From: Kytococcus sedentarius DSM 20547
GTDB taxonomy: Bacteria; Actinomycetota; Actinomycetes; Actinomycetales; Dermatophilaceae
DNA: 64,000 bases
NCBI RefSeq assembly: GCF_000023925.1
Contig: NC_013169.1
Coordinates: forward strand, 248,001 to 312,000
Direction: 5' to 3'
Shown: in pieces, positions 7,445 through 15,115 of the stretch
Layout of the letters: every line of letters starts with the position of its first letter
How positions within the stretch are numbered: the first letter of the stretch is position 1
Program-made: the position numbers and the translations under genes
Notes under the pieces: model-generated
What the model saw: the letters and a program-made list of their open reading frames with translations, nothing else
Database searches by the model: none
What the model was told of the DNA's origin: nothing

Positions 7445-8063
7445 CGGGCCAGGGGCGACGCCCCATCCCCGCGAGGACGGCGAGGTCATCCGGCATCGAT
7501 GCGGGGAGCGGGCACCCCGCCAGGGCCTCCAGTGTGCGGCGGGCCCAGACTGCGCCGACCGGGGCGGGGTGGGTGCCCAGGTCCAGGTCCCACTGGTGGA
7601 TGGCGAGCTCGACCACCCAGCTGCCGACGAAGTCCCCGGCCGCCAACACCTTGCTTTGGAAGGGGACCGGGTGGTTTCGCTGGCTGGTGACGGCTGCGAG
7701 AGCGCGCTCGGCCGCCTCGGTCAGGCGCTCCACGGCACCGGCGGGGCGGGCGCTCGCCGAGGCGGTGCGGCGCAGCCACATGATGCCGGGGACGGGGTCC
7801 TCGTCCTCGGCGCGGGCGAAGCTGCCCCAGTAGCTGGCTGCGTCGTGGTCCGGGGCGGTGTCGGTGGTGGTGCAGGCGGCGGCGGCCATCTCGTCGAGGC
7901 CGATGCGGAGGTGCTCCACCAGTTCCAGTCGGGACCACCCGGCGCACAGGGAGGGGGTCAACAGGTCGAGTTCGTACAGGCTGTGCACCGCATCGAGGAG
8001 CTGACGCGTCTGGGCTGCGAACAGGTCACGTGCCTCGGGGAGGGGGAAGCTGAGGGGGTCCAC
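7404..8063 (-). CDS. Maleylpyruvate isomerase N-terminal / DinB-like mycothiol-dependent protein
   Basis: 219 residues. The four-helix DinB-like fold is recognisable from FAAQTRQLLDAVHSL, SLCAGWSRLELVEHLRIGLDEM (helix with the first metal-ligand His) and VELAIHQWDLDLGT (second His-rich helix). Actinobacterial members of this family bind zinc and use mycothiol as cofactor. The particular reaction is unknown. ATG 8063 gives the expected N-terminus. It probably shares a transcript with the secreted nuclease gene. Confidence 0.8.
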   Translation of the reverse strand: MDPLSFPLPEARDLFAAQTRQLLDAVHSLYELDLLTPSLCAGWSRLELVEHLRIGLDEMAAAACTTTDTAPDHDAASYWGSFARAEDEDPVPGIMWLRRTASASARPAGAVERLTEAAERALAAVTSQRNHPVPFQSKVLAAGDFVGSWVVELAIHQWDLDLGTHPAPVGAVWARRTLEALAGCPLPASMPDDLAVLAGMGRRPWPDGIERPAAFPVAV

Positions 8064-8112
8064 CCCATCGAGGCTACAGGTGGTGGGGGACGCCCGTCGG
8101 TGCTCGCGGACC

Positions 8113-8454
8113 TCAGGCGCGCAGGATCTTCTCCATCGGGCGCCCCTTGGCCAGCTCGTCGACCAGCTTGTCGAGATAGCGGATCTTCTGCATCAGCGGG
8201 TCCTCCACCTCCTGCACCTTCACCCCGCAGATGCTGCCGGTGATCAGGGAGGCGTTGGGGTTCAGCTCGGCGGCCGCGAAGAAGTCCTCGAAGCTCGTCC
8301 GGTCCTCCAGGTGCTTGGCCAGTTGGGCCTCGTCGAAGCCGGTGAGCCACTCGATCACCTGGTGCAGCTCGTCGACCGTGCGGTCCTTCTTCTCGACCTT
8401 GGTGACGTAGTGCGGGTACACCTCGGCGACGGGCATGGCGAAGATCTTGTGCAT
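8113..8454 (-). CDS. DUF2200 family protein
   Basis: 113 residues. The whole protein matches DUF2200: MHKIFAMPVAEVYPHYVTKV, RTVDELHQVIEWLTGF, then FEDFFAAAELNPNASLITG and IRYLDKLVDELAKGRPMEKI. The family is a small single-domain protein, common in bacteria, without an assigned reaction. ATG 8454-8452 is the family start. It stands alone between the DinB-like gene and the HNH relic. Confidence 0.85.
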   Translation of the reverse strand: MHKIFAMPVAEVYPHYVTKVEKKDRTVDELHQVIEWLTGFDEAQLAKHLEDRTSFEDFFAAAELNPNASLITGSICGVKVQEVEDPLMQKIRYLDKLVDELAKGRPMEKILRA

Positions 8455-8489
8455 GGGGCCGACGGTACTCGCGGGCGGGTGGGTGCAGT

Positions 8490-9418
8490 TCAGAAGTCCC
8501 GGTAGTCCAGGGGATCGCTGGTGTAGCGCTTGCCGGCCAGACTGGTCCACCGGAGGCTGCCGCCCGCATCACCCGTCACCTCCCACTGGCGTTTGGTCTT
8601 GCGGGTATGACCGCGGCGGGAGAGCGCCTGCAGGTTGTCGGCCGTGGTGGTGCCGCCCACATCGAAGGGGACGATGTGGTCGAGTTCGCACCGCTCCGCC
8701 TCGGTGGCACCGAAGCTCCCGCAACCGGGATCCCTGGCCACCCCGTCGCGCGCCCTGACGAACCGCGCGAGGCTGGCGGTGGGGCGGTAGGTGAAGGGGG
8801 ACACGCTCACTGCGTGCCCGGACAGCGGGTCTGCGACGAGGCGTTGCCACACCGAACCCTCCCGGATGGCGATCTTCCGCACGTGGTCGGGATCCAGGTA
8901 GCCGAACCCCGGCATCCAGCCCAAGGCGCTGCCGCGGCCGGTCGGCGGACTTCCCGGCTCATCCGGCGGGCTTCCGTTGCTGGCCGGCGGGCGTCCCATC
9001 TCCGCCGGCGGGCTTCCCGTCTGCTCAGGCGGACTCCCGCTGCTGCCCGGCGGGCCGCCCGACGGCGGGTCGGTCGGGCCTCGGGCGTCCTCGACCAGCA
9101 CGTCCAGCCCGACGACCACGGTGCAGTGGGCGGGAGGAAGGACAGGGTCACCCACAGTGGGGTAGGGGAAGTAGTCGCTGGAGACCGCGCCGCAGCTCGT
9201 GCACACCGGCGGTGCCTGGGGCGTCGCGGGGGCCGCCGGTTCGGCGCTCTCGCCGGCTGCATCGGCACCGCCAGGCACCACGACCTGTCCAGGCACCACG
9301 ACCTGGCCCGGCGCCCTCCCGGAGGGCAGCTGACCGACCAGCAGCAGGTCGAGGTGCAGGTCGCTCCGCAGTTGGCTCAGGCTCCGCTCGTCCCCGGCGG
9401 CCTTGGCCGGCCTCGCCG
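8490..9418 (-). pseudogene. DUF222/13E12-type HNH endonuclease, 3' fragment
   Basis: The reading frame holds the last part of a DUF222-HNH protein: DERSLSQLRSDLHLDLLL (DUF222), a Pro/Gly/Ser linker, WQRLVADPLSGHAVSV, TYRPTASLARFVRARDG, and the nuclease motif AERCELDHIVPFDVGGTT with the His-Asn signature (TADNLQAL). The usual N-terminal 150-200 residues of DUF222 are missing. Near 9418 the frame meets, out of register, the lipoate ligase fragment that lies upstream. The first possible start (GTG 9299) falls after the DUF222 helix, so this is most likely a relic. Short proteins may still be made. Confidence 0.7.
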
Positions 9419-9810
9419 CGGGCGACCTTGCGTGCGAGCACCTCGTCGAGGGCCACGTGCATGCGCGGGTCCATGCTCACCGGGCCGATGAGGTCGAAGT
9501 GGTGGTCCTCCCAGCTGGAGGCCTTGCCCAGGGCCCGCCGCACGGCGATGCCCACGGCCTCCGGGGAGAAGCCGATGAGGGAGACGTCGTCACTGAGTCG
9601 CTGGCGGATGGCGGTGGCGATGTCGTCCACCGAGCTGTCGACACCGAGACCCAGCAGGGCGCCGTTGATGTCCTCCAGCGCCTCGTCCGGTTCGAGGAAG
9701 AAGTCGCCGGAGACGAACGCCTCGGTGATGCGGTCTCCCGTGCCCCCGCCCTGGGTCTCGATCTCGACGGCGACCAGCTTGCCGCCCGGCACCTTGTATT
9801 CACCACGCAT
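9418..9810 (-). pseudogene. lplA: Lipoate-protein ligase, 5' fragment (catalytic domain lost)
   Basis: About 130 residues remain. They start with MRGEYKVPGGKLVAVEIE and contain SGDFFLEPDEALEDINGALL, the accessory domain of actinobacterial LplA. Then comes the beginning of the catalytic domain, DLIGPVSMDPRMHVALDEVL, ending near VARGEAG. Normally about 200 more residues with the lipoyl-AMP site follow. Here the sequence switches at about 9418 into a DUF222/HNH fragment in another frame, pointing to a deletion or recombination. Any product would lack the ligase active site. Confidence 0.75.
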
Positions 9811-9853
9811 GCGGTGAGCCTATGCCCGTGGGCAGGTACCGGGCAGCGGGCCC

Positions 9854-9964
9854 TTACAGGCCAGCCTGGGTGGCCCCGTGGGCGGCCTGCTTCTGGGTGA
9901 AGCCGTCGTGGACCAGCTGTTGGATGAGGGCGGAGCGCGAGAAGGCCGAGACGTCGAGATAACT
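9854..9964 (-). pseudogene. Ltp-type surface lipoprotein, C-terminal part split by ISL3 unit
   Basis: Read leftward, this encodes SYLDVSAFSRSALIQQL and then VHDGFTQKQAAHGATQAGL with a TAA stop (9856-9854). This is the end of an Ltp ('host cell surface-exposed lipoprotein') repeat. The missing beginning, LTAEQENAAAQARSYL, lies at 14206-14260 on the same strand. The two parts join perfectly when the mobile unit and one copy of AGATAACT are removed. Confidence 0.8.
9957..9964. repeat. 8-bp target duplication AGATAACT, left copy
   Basis: AGATAACT directly precedes the left terminal repeat and recurs at 14206-14213 directly after the right one. Eight bases is the normal ISL3-family duplication length, so the whole 9965-14205 unit has the boundaries of one insertion. 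Confidence 0.9.
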
Positions 9965-9988
9965 GGCTCTTCGCAGATGAGGGTGTAG
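9965..9988 (+). repeat. ISL3 left terminal inverted repeat
   Basis: 24-bp terminal repeat beginning GGCTCTTCGCAG and ending GGGTGTAG. It matches the right end (14182-14205) except at two positions. Confidence 0.88.
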
Positions 9989-10070
9989 TGCGGGCTGGCT
10001 GAACTGGTCGGGGACGGGCCGAGGCCCCCAGGATGGAAGTTCTCACACTGCCCATCCGGAAGACCTCGAC

Positions 10071-10443
10071 GTGCCTGACGCTACCTTCGATGCTCCTGAT
10101 CTGACGACCTTCGCGCGCCTGGACGAGCTCGGTCTCGTCGTGGCTGGGCAGCGCCTGGAACCCGACCGGGCGGTGCTCGAGTGTCGTGTGGTCGCCCGCG
10201 ATGACGACGCGTTCTGCCGCAGGTGCGGCGCCGAAGGCGTGCCACGGGGGACGGTGACCCGACGCCTGGCGCACGAGCCGTTCGGGTGGCGGCCGACGAC
10301 TCTGCTGGTCCGGGTGCGTCGCTACCGCTGCGCGACCTGCCTGCGGGTGTGGCGTCAGGACACGTCGACCGCGGCGGAGCCGCGGGCGAAACTCTCCAGG
10401 GCGGCGGTGCGCTGGGCCCTGACCAGCCTGGTCATTCAGCACC
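10071..10443 (+). pseudogene. ISL3-family transposase, N-terminal fragment
   Basis: From GTG 10071 about 124 residues are left. They include the ISL3 zinc-ribbon (CRRCGAEG and YRCATC, two CxxC pairs) and the helix SRAAVRWALTSLVIQHLKV that precedes the lost HTH and DDE catalytic domain. Similarity stops near 10443, where the antisense oxidoreductase fragment begins. No catalytic residue remains. Confidence 0.85.
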
Positions 10444-10910
10444 TCAAAGTCCGCCACCGAGCGGAGCACGGCCTCAGGCGAGTGGCTCATGTCTTTGTAC
10501 ATCGAGATGGGTTTATCCATGAGGACATGCAGCCCGCGGCTCGCCGCCCAGCGCGCATAGGGCACGTGCGCAAGCGGTTCGGTCGAGATCACGACCGCCT
10601 CAATGCGCTCGGACGCCACCAGCGCGTCGAGGCGTGCCTGCAACTCCTCGGGCATCCGCGCGTCCGAGAAGGGCGTCGTGAACACAAACTGCGGCGTGGG
10701 GAAGTACTCCTCGACCTTCGCGATGGTCTGCTGGCGGGTGCTCTCAAGCTCGACCACCCCCGCGAGCACGGCGCCGGCGCCGCGCAGCGCGGGGAGGTAG
10801 ATGCGTCGCGCGTGCGGCCCGCAGCCGACGAGCAGCACCCGGGCCGGACCCCGTTGTGCGATCTCCAGAGCGGGCACGTTGTCCGTGGCAGTCAAAGTCT
10901 CAGTCGTCAT
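10440..10910 (-). pseudogene. Gfo/Idh/MocA-type oxidoreductase, N-terminal fragment
   Basis: About 155 residues from ATG 10910-10908. The Rossmann motif VLLVGCGPHARRIYLPAL binds NAD(P). IEAVVISTEPLAHVPYARWA and GLHVLMDKPIS correspond to the family's T-P-x-x-x-H and EKP motifs (here DKP). The frame then runs antisense into the IS end near 10440, so the substrate-binding domain is lost. The start overlaps the aminotransferase stop (ATGA). As the last gene of the cargo operon it would have acted on a sugar or amino-sugar-like intermediate; the specific substrate cannot be told. Confidence 0.75.
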
Positions 10911-12055
10911 CGGGTCACACCTCGCAGATCGTCGAATGCTTGCAGGAGCCGACGTACGCCGGTCTCCAGCTCCGATCGCGGCTGGTTACCGACCCCGAGC
11001 CGTAGGGAACTTGAGTAGTGCCCCGTGCCCGTGGGGTCGAAGTCGGTGCCAGGGGTGAAGCTCGTACCACGCCGCGCGGCGAGCTCGGCGAGAAGCAGGA
11101 CGTCGACCGCGGGGTCACGGAAGGTGAGCCAGAGGAATAGTCCACCTGCCGGCGGGTCGAGCTCGACGGCAGCGCCCAGGTCGGAGTCCGCCACGAGCCG
11201 CGCGACGTAACGGGTCCGCTCGGCGTACAGCGCGGCCGCCCGGGTCACGGCGCCGTCGTAGCGGCCGGGTGTGGACAGGAGATGCGCAACCGCCGCCTGC
11301 GTGACACCGCTGCCGTGCTGGTCCTCCACCCCGCGCACCGCCGTGACCCGCTCGACGAGCCACTCGGGTCCGTGGACCCAGCCGATACGCAGCCCCGGCC
11401 CGAGGGTCTTGGAGAACGAGCCGAGCTCAACCCAGTGGTCCGATCCCGCCACCGCCTCGGGACGGGTGGGGTCCGGGGCGAGGTCGCGGTAGGCGCAGTC
11501 GGCGACGACGACGAACCCGTATCGGACCGCGAGTCGGTGCAGCTCGGTGAGGACCTCGCCGGTGGCCGAGACCCCGGTGGGGTTGTGGAAGTACGGGACG
11601 ACGTACACACACGTGGGGACCTCGCCGGCGCGCAACTGCCGGGAGAGCGCGTCCAGGTCGATGCCCTCTGCGCAGGTCGGCACCACGGCCGTGCGCGCCC
11701 CGGCGGCCCGAAATACCCCTGCGGCCAGGGGGTAGGTGGGGGTCTCGGCGGTCACGAGGTCCCCCGGGGCCACCAGGGAACGCGTCACCAGGTGCAGCCC
11801 ATGCAGCCCCCCGTTCGTGACGCTGACCCGGCCCGTCCTCGTCCGCTCCCGAAGCGCCAGCGCCTCGCGCAGCTCGGGCCGTCCGGCGGGGGTGCCGTAT
11901 TGCAGCTCGTCGGTCGGGAGGGATCCCCGAGCAAGGGCCTGCGCGAAGGAGTCCTGGAGGGCGGCGACCGGTAGGGCCTCGGCGGCCGGCAGGCCGCCGT
12001 GCAGCGGCGCACCCCCGTCCCCGGGCAGCGGTATGGGGCTGAACCCCGAGGACAC
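10907..12055 (-). CDS. PLP-dependent class I/II aminotransferase (MocR-like fold without HTH)
   Basis: About 382 residues from GTG 12055-12053. Fold-type I signatures: LQYGTPAGRPELREALA, VTAETPTYPLAAGVFRAAGA, YVVPYFHNPTGVS (Asn158), VVVADCAYRDL (Asp186) and the lysine motif GSFSKTLGPGLRIGW (Lys226). It resembles the aminotransferase half of MocR regulators and 2-aminoadipate-type transaminases. No signature reveals the substrate. A better start is ATG 12098-12096, which overlaps the upstream stop (TGATGA), but it is out of frame across a run of nine G (plus strand 12068-12076). One extra base there would join them. Confidence 0.75.
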   Translation of the reverse strand: MSSGFSPIPLPGDGGAPLHGGLPAAEALPVAALQDSFAQALARGSLPTDELQYGTPAGRPELREALALRERTRTGRVSVTNGGLHGLHLVTRSLVAPGDLVTAETPTYPLAAGVFRAAGARTAVVPTCAEGIDLDALSRQLRAGEVPTCVYVVPYFHNPTGVSATGEVLTELHRLAVRYGFVVVADCAYRDLAPDPTRPEAVAGSDHWVELGSFSKTLGPGLRIGWVHGPEWLVERVTAVRGVEDQHGSGVTQAAVAHLLSTPGRYDGAVTRAAALYAERTRYVARLVADSDLGAAVELDPPAGGLFLWLTFRDPAVDVLLLAELAARRGTSFTPGTDFDPTGTGHYSSSLRLGVGNQPRSELETGVRRLLQAFDDLRGVTR

Positions 12056-12067
12056 CGCGACGGCGGC

Positions 12068-12076
12068 GGGGGGGGG
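12068..12076. repeat. Nine-base homopolymer (G on plus strand) at the aminotransferase start
   Basis: GGGGGGGGG at 12068-12076 separates the coupled ATG at 12098 from the main aminotransferase frame. With ten bases the two would be in frame. Either the tract slips (phase variation) or the read is one base short. Confidence 0.6.
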
Positions 12077-12098
12077 TAGGGCCCGTGGACTGTCCTCA

Positions 12099-13460
12099 TC
12101 ACGGCGTCCACGTCTGCGTGCGGTGCCGGTACCACGCCCTCGCGTCGTGCTGGTCGAGCGTCGGTGCCGTGAGCAGACCCTCGAAGAACCCACCCTGCGC
12201 GAGGTCCCAGTCGCGCAGAACTTGTAGCACGAGCTCGTCCCCGAGGTCGCTGAGGTGGACGCCGTCGCCCCACAGGTCGTCTGCCTCAGCGAGCCGCCCG
12301 CCCGACGCGGCGAGAGCCCGCCGGAAGGGCCCGGCGAGGTCGATGTAGGGGGCCGAGTGCCGGGCCGCGATCGCGCGGGCTGCTTCGCCGTACTCCACGA
12401 GCTGCGCGTTCATCTCCCCGCTGGGGTCCAAGGAGGGGCCGAAGGGCGTCTCCCCGATGACGACGCAGCGGTGCGACACGCTCTCGAGGCTCTCCAGGAT
12501 CTCCTCAAGGTTCTCGCGGTATTCCTCCAGCCCCACCGCGTCCTGCAAGCGGCCCTGGAATCCCCGCCAAACGTCGTTGACGCCGCAGCCGACGAAGGTC
12601 ACGTCCAGGTGGGGGTCACGCCCGGCCAGATCGCGCGCCACCGCGACGAGGTCCCGGGACGTCGCGCCACCGACGCTGGCGTTGACCGTGCTCCATCGCA
12701 CGTCTGGGTACGCGGCGGCCAGCCCGGTGACGAGCCGTTCGGGGTACCCGCGGTTGCGCCGCGACTCCACCGTCACGCTCTCGCCTACTGCCGGCAGGTT
12801 CCACTGCTGGAACATCCGCGGCGCGTAGGCCTCGTAATGCTCCATGATGCTCGTCCCGACGAAGCCGACGCGCACCTGCGCCGAGTCGAGACCCAGTACG
12901 ACGTCGGCCTCGAACCGGCTCTTTACCCGTGCCGGGACCCCAACCGCCACCGAGTTCGGGGGCAGCGAGCGGGACACCACCGCGTTGGCGCCGACGATGG
13001 TGTTGGCCCCGACGCGCACGCCGGCGACGAGCGACACCTTGTTGGAGATGATGGCCCCGGGGTCGATGACGACCGGTGCGGCGTCGAACCCGCTGTCCCA
13101 CGGGGTGAGTGCGCCGGTCCGCAGGTTCTCGGGCCGTCGTTCGCGGTGGTTGTGGTCGTGGATATCGACCATGTTGGAGATGCCACAGCCTTCGCCGACC
13201 AGCACGCCGCACATGACGTACATGAAGACGTTCTCGCCGATGGTGACGTGGTCGCCGATGACGCACACAGCATCGGGGCCGACCTCCACGGTGGTCCCCC
13301 GCCGGACAGCGACGCCCCGGCCGAGCACGAGCATGCCCCGCTCGTGGACCTCGATCGTGACGCCCTCCTCGAACGTGCACCCCTCACCGACGACGATTCG
13401 GTCGCCGAATCTGGACCGCAGCTGCTCGGCGACGTCCTGGCTTTGATCACTTCCGGACAA
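12099..13460 (-). CDS. Left-handed beta-helix acyltransferase fused to SGNH hydrolase
   Basis: 453 residues from TTG 13460-13458, chosen because GGAGG lies 5 nt upstream and the gene overlaps the carbamoyltransferase stop. Residues about 20-175 are hexapeptide repeats (VTIGENVFM, MVDIHDHNH with a catalytic-type His, GAIISNKVSLVAGVRVGANTIVGANAVV, AVGVPARV) of an O-acetyltransferase. From about 185 an SGNH esterase follows: FVGTSIMEHY (Ser), NASVGGATSRD (Gly), GCGVNDVW (Asn) and GDGVHLSDLG (Asp/His pair). Such fusions can transfer or remove O-acyl groups on sugars or small molecules. It is the only cargo gene that looks fully intact. Confidence 0.8.
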   Translation of the reverse strand: MSGSDQSQDVAEQLRSRFGDRIVVGEGCTFEEGVTIEVHERGMLVLGRGVAVRRGTTVEVGPDAVCVIGDHVTIGENVFMYVMCGVLVGEGCGISNMVDIHDHNHRERRPENLRTGALTPWDSGFDAAPVVIDPGAIISNKVSLVAGVRVGANTIVGANAVVSRSLPPNSVAVGVPARVKSRFEADVVLGLDSAQVRVGFVGTSIMEHYEAYAPRMFQQWNLPAVGESVTVESRRNRGYPERLVTGLAAAYPDVRWSTVNASVGGATSRDLVAVARDLAGRDPHLDVTFVGCGVNDVWRGFQGRLQDAVGLEEYRENLEEILESLESVSHRCVVIGETPFGPSLDPSGEMNAQLVEYGEAARAIAARHSAPYIDLAGPFRRALAASGGRLAEADDLWGDGVHLSDLGDELVLQVLRDWDLAQGGFFEGLLTAPTLDQHDARAWYRHRTQTWTP

Positions 13461-14097
13461 GGCAACCTCCGATGGCGAGGACGTCCAAGGGGGTGGAGAA
13501 AAAGGTGCGGATGGCGTCGAGCGGGGAGGACACGATCGGCTCAGCCTCGTTGTTGAAACTCGTATTGAGTAGGCCCCCGGCGCCGGTGTGCTCCTTGAAC
13601 ACCCCGAGCACCCGCGCGTACGGGGTGTCGGCGTCGTCGTCAACGAACTGGGGGCGCATCGTGCCGTCGACGTGCACGACACCCGGCACCTCGGTGCGAG
13701 CCTGCTCCGAGGCTAGGTAGGCGACGATCATGAAGTCAGCATCCCACGGCCGGTCCACGAACCGTTCAGCCTCCGAGGACAGCATGCTCGGGGCGAAGGG
13801 CCGCCAAGTCTCACGCCTCTTGACGTCGCGGTTCACGTGGTCACGCAGGTCCACCGAGCGAGGGTCCGCGAGGATGCTGCGCCCGCCCAGCGCGCGCGGC
13901 CCGCCCTCGGTTGGGCCCTGGAACCAGCCGACGACCTCGCCGGCGGCGAGATGGGCCGCGGTCACCTCGGCGACCTCGTTCCCGAGCGGCTCGTAGGCGA
14001 TGCCGCAGCGGTCCAGTGTGCTCGCGACAATGTCGTCGTCGAATTTGGGACCCCAGGCGGTCGAGCGAATCCGCTCGCCGACGGCCGTCTCGAACAC
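13447..14097 (-). pseudogene. NodU/TobZ-family O-carbamoyltransferase, C-terminal fragment
   Basis: The preserved part carries the YrdC-like carbamoyl-transfer signature GWFQGPTEGGPRALGGRSIL and ADPRSVDLRDHVN, then RETWRPFAPSML and the tail FFSTPLDVLAIGG. Full enzymes have about 550-600 residues with an N-terminal Kae1-like domain; here about 350 residues are missing because the frame meets the IS remnant near 14095. The GTG at 14097 is a chance start. It was the first gene of the overlapping cargo operon. Such enzymes carbamoylate hydroxyl groups of sugars or antibiotics, which points to a natural-product or surface-glycan origin. Confidence 0.8.
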
Positions 14098-14202
14098 CTA
14101 CGTGGCTCCGCTCTCGGCTTCCGCAACCTGACCCACTACATCGCCCGATCGCTCCTCGAAGCAGGCGGCTTCAGACCACAACTACACCCTCAACTGCGAT
14201 GA
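14093..14202 (+). pseudogene. ISL3-family transposase, C-terminal fragment
   Basis: The last 36 codons read LRGSALGFRNLTHYIARSLL followed by GGFRPQLHP-QLR and a TGA (14200-14202). This is the standard ISL3 C-terminus, and it overlaps the right terminal repeat as in intact elements. It is in the same orientation as the N-terminal piece at 10071. Confidence 0.85.
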
Positions 14203-14205
14203 GCC
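14182..14205 (-). repeat. ISL3 right terminal inverted repeat
   Basis: Reverse-complement reads GGCTCATCGCAG...GGGTGTAG and matches the left end at 22 of 24 bases. The copy of AGATAACT follows at 14206. Confidence 0.88.
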
Positions 14206-14213
14206 AGATAACT
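14206..14213. repeat. 8-bp target duplication AGATAACT, right copy
   Basis: Identical to 9957-9964; see the ISL3 unit. It encodes part of the split ARSYLD junction of the Ltp-like gene. Confidence 0.9.
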
Positions 14214-14488
14214 CCTCGCCTGCGCTGCCGCGTTCTCCTGCTCCGCTGTGAGGGACCCCGGAGCCGCCGGCGGCTGGGGCGCGGTCGTGCTGGGCGACGG
14301 CTTGGCAGTGGGTGAGGGCTTGGCCGGCTTCGCCGTGGTCGGCTCGGGCTCGGCGGGTGCCGAGGCACTGCCCGTCGTCAGCTTCGGGGCCGGCGCAGGC
14401 GGTTCCTGCGTGGTCGAGGCGGCCGGTGCGCTCGTGGTCGGCGCCGCGCTGGTGGCGGCCGGGAAGGGCGCCGAGGCGGGGAGCGCCC
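14206..14488 (-). pseudogene. Ltp-type protein, N-terminal part split by ISL3 unit
   Basis: The frame encodes a Pro/Ala/Thr/Ser-rich linker (PAATSAAPTTSAP, EPTTAKPAKPSPTAKPSPST) and then SLTAEQENAAAQARSYL, the first half of an Ltp repeat whose second half is at 9854-9964. No ATG or GTG with a signal peptide or lipobox is visible. The frame simply runs back into the 3' end of the gpx gene, so the 5' end may already have been degraded before the insertion. Confidence 0.65.
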
Positions 14489-14965
14489 TCAGGCGCCCAG
14501 CGCCCGCTCGATGTCCTCGGTCAGCTCGGCCGGCTCCGTCCGCGGCCCGATGCGGGTGACCGTCCGCCCGTCGCGCCCCACCAAGAACTTGCCGAAGTTC
14601 CACGCGATGTCGGAGGTGTCGCCCGAGGCCTCCTTCAGCCATGCGAACAACGGGTGCTGCCCCTCGCCGTTCACGTCGATCTTGCTGAACATCGGAAAGG
14701 TCACCCCGTAGTTCTTCTGGCAGAACGCAGCCACCTCCTCGTCGCTGCCGGGCTCCTGGGCGCCGAACTGGTTGCACGGGAAGCCGAGCACCACCAGGCC
14801 CCGGTCGGCGTACTGCTGGTGCAACTGCTCCAGGCCCTCGTACTGCGGCGTCAGGCCGCACTCGCTGGCAGTGTTGACCACCAGCACGACCTGTCCGGCG
14901 TACTCGCCGAGGTCCTGCTGGGTGCCGTCGATGGTCGTGGCGTTGAAGTCCTTGAGGGTACTCAT
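14489..14965 (-). CDS. Glutathione-peroxidase family peroxidase (paralogue 1)
   Basis: 158 residues. The Gpx signatures are complete: VVNTASECGLT with the peroxidatic Cys (about 36), LGFPCNQFGAQEPG (Gln of the catalytic tetrad and resolving-type Cys) and WNFGKFLV (Trp/Asn). In bacteria lacking glutathione these are usually thioredoxin-dependent hydroperoxidases. ATG 14965 follows a weak Shine-Dalgarno sequence. The gene directly precedes the broken Ltp-like gene on the same strand. A second paralogue lies at 22780-23262 with a SKCGFT peroxidatic motif. Confidence 0.92.
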   Translation of the reverse strand: MSTLKDFNATTIDGTQQDLGEYAGQVVLVVNTASECGLTPQYEGLEQLHQQYADRGLVVLGFPCNQFGAQEPGSDEEVAAFCQKNYGVTFPMFSKIDVNGEGQHPLFAWLKEASGDTSDIAWNFGKFLVGRDGRTVTRIGPRTEPAELTEDIERALGA

Positions 14966-15115
14966 GGCCCCAGTCTGCCGTGGTCGCGGGCGCGCGTCAG
15001 GCGGCGGCGGTCCAGCCGGCGGGGAGTTTCACCACCATGTCGCCAAGAAGTAGGTGAGTTCCCGCTGAGGGGGAGTTCCACCACTCCTCGCGGCTCCGGG
15101 TGGTGGTCGCGCTGC

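Larger units (their letters stand above)
9965..14205 (+). mobile_element. ISL3-family unit (4241 bp) carrying a four-gene cargo
   Basis: The ends are imperfect inverted repeats: GGCTCTTCGCAGATGAGGGT... (9965-9988) and, on the other strand, GGCTCATCGCAGTTGAGGGT... (14205-14182), 22 of 24 identical. Both begin with the ISL3 signature GGCTCTTC/GGCTCATC and are flanked by AGATAACT. Only the first about 370 bp and last about 110 bp of an ISL3 transposase gene remain, both on the plus strand. Between them lie four overlapping minus-strand genes truncated at both outer ends. Either two directly repeated IS copies were deleted internally, or cargo replaced the middle of one copy. It interrupts an Ltp-like gene. 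It has no intact transposase and would need one in trans. Confidence 0.85.

Noticed and set aside
14966-15115. Two similar words GGGGAGTTTCACCAC and GGGGAGTTCCACCAC (about 15035-15080) as an attachment site
   Set aside because: They are close imperfect copies on one side only, with no integrase or island boundary attached.
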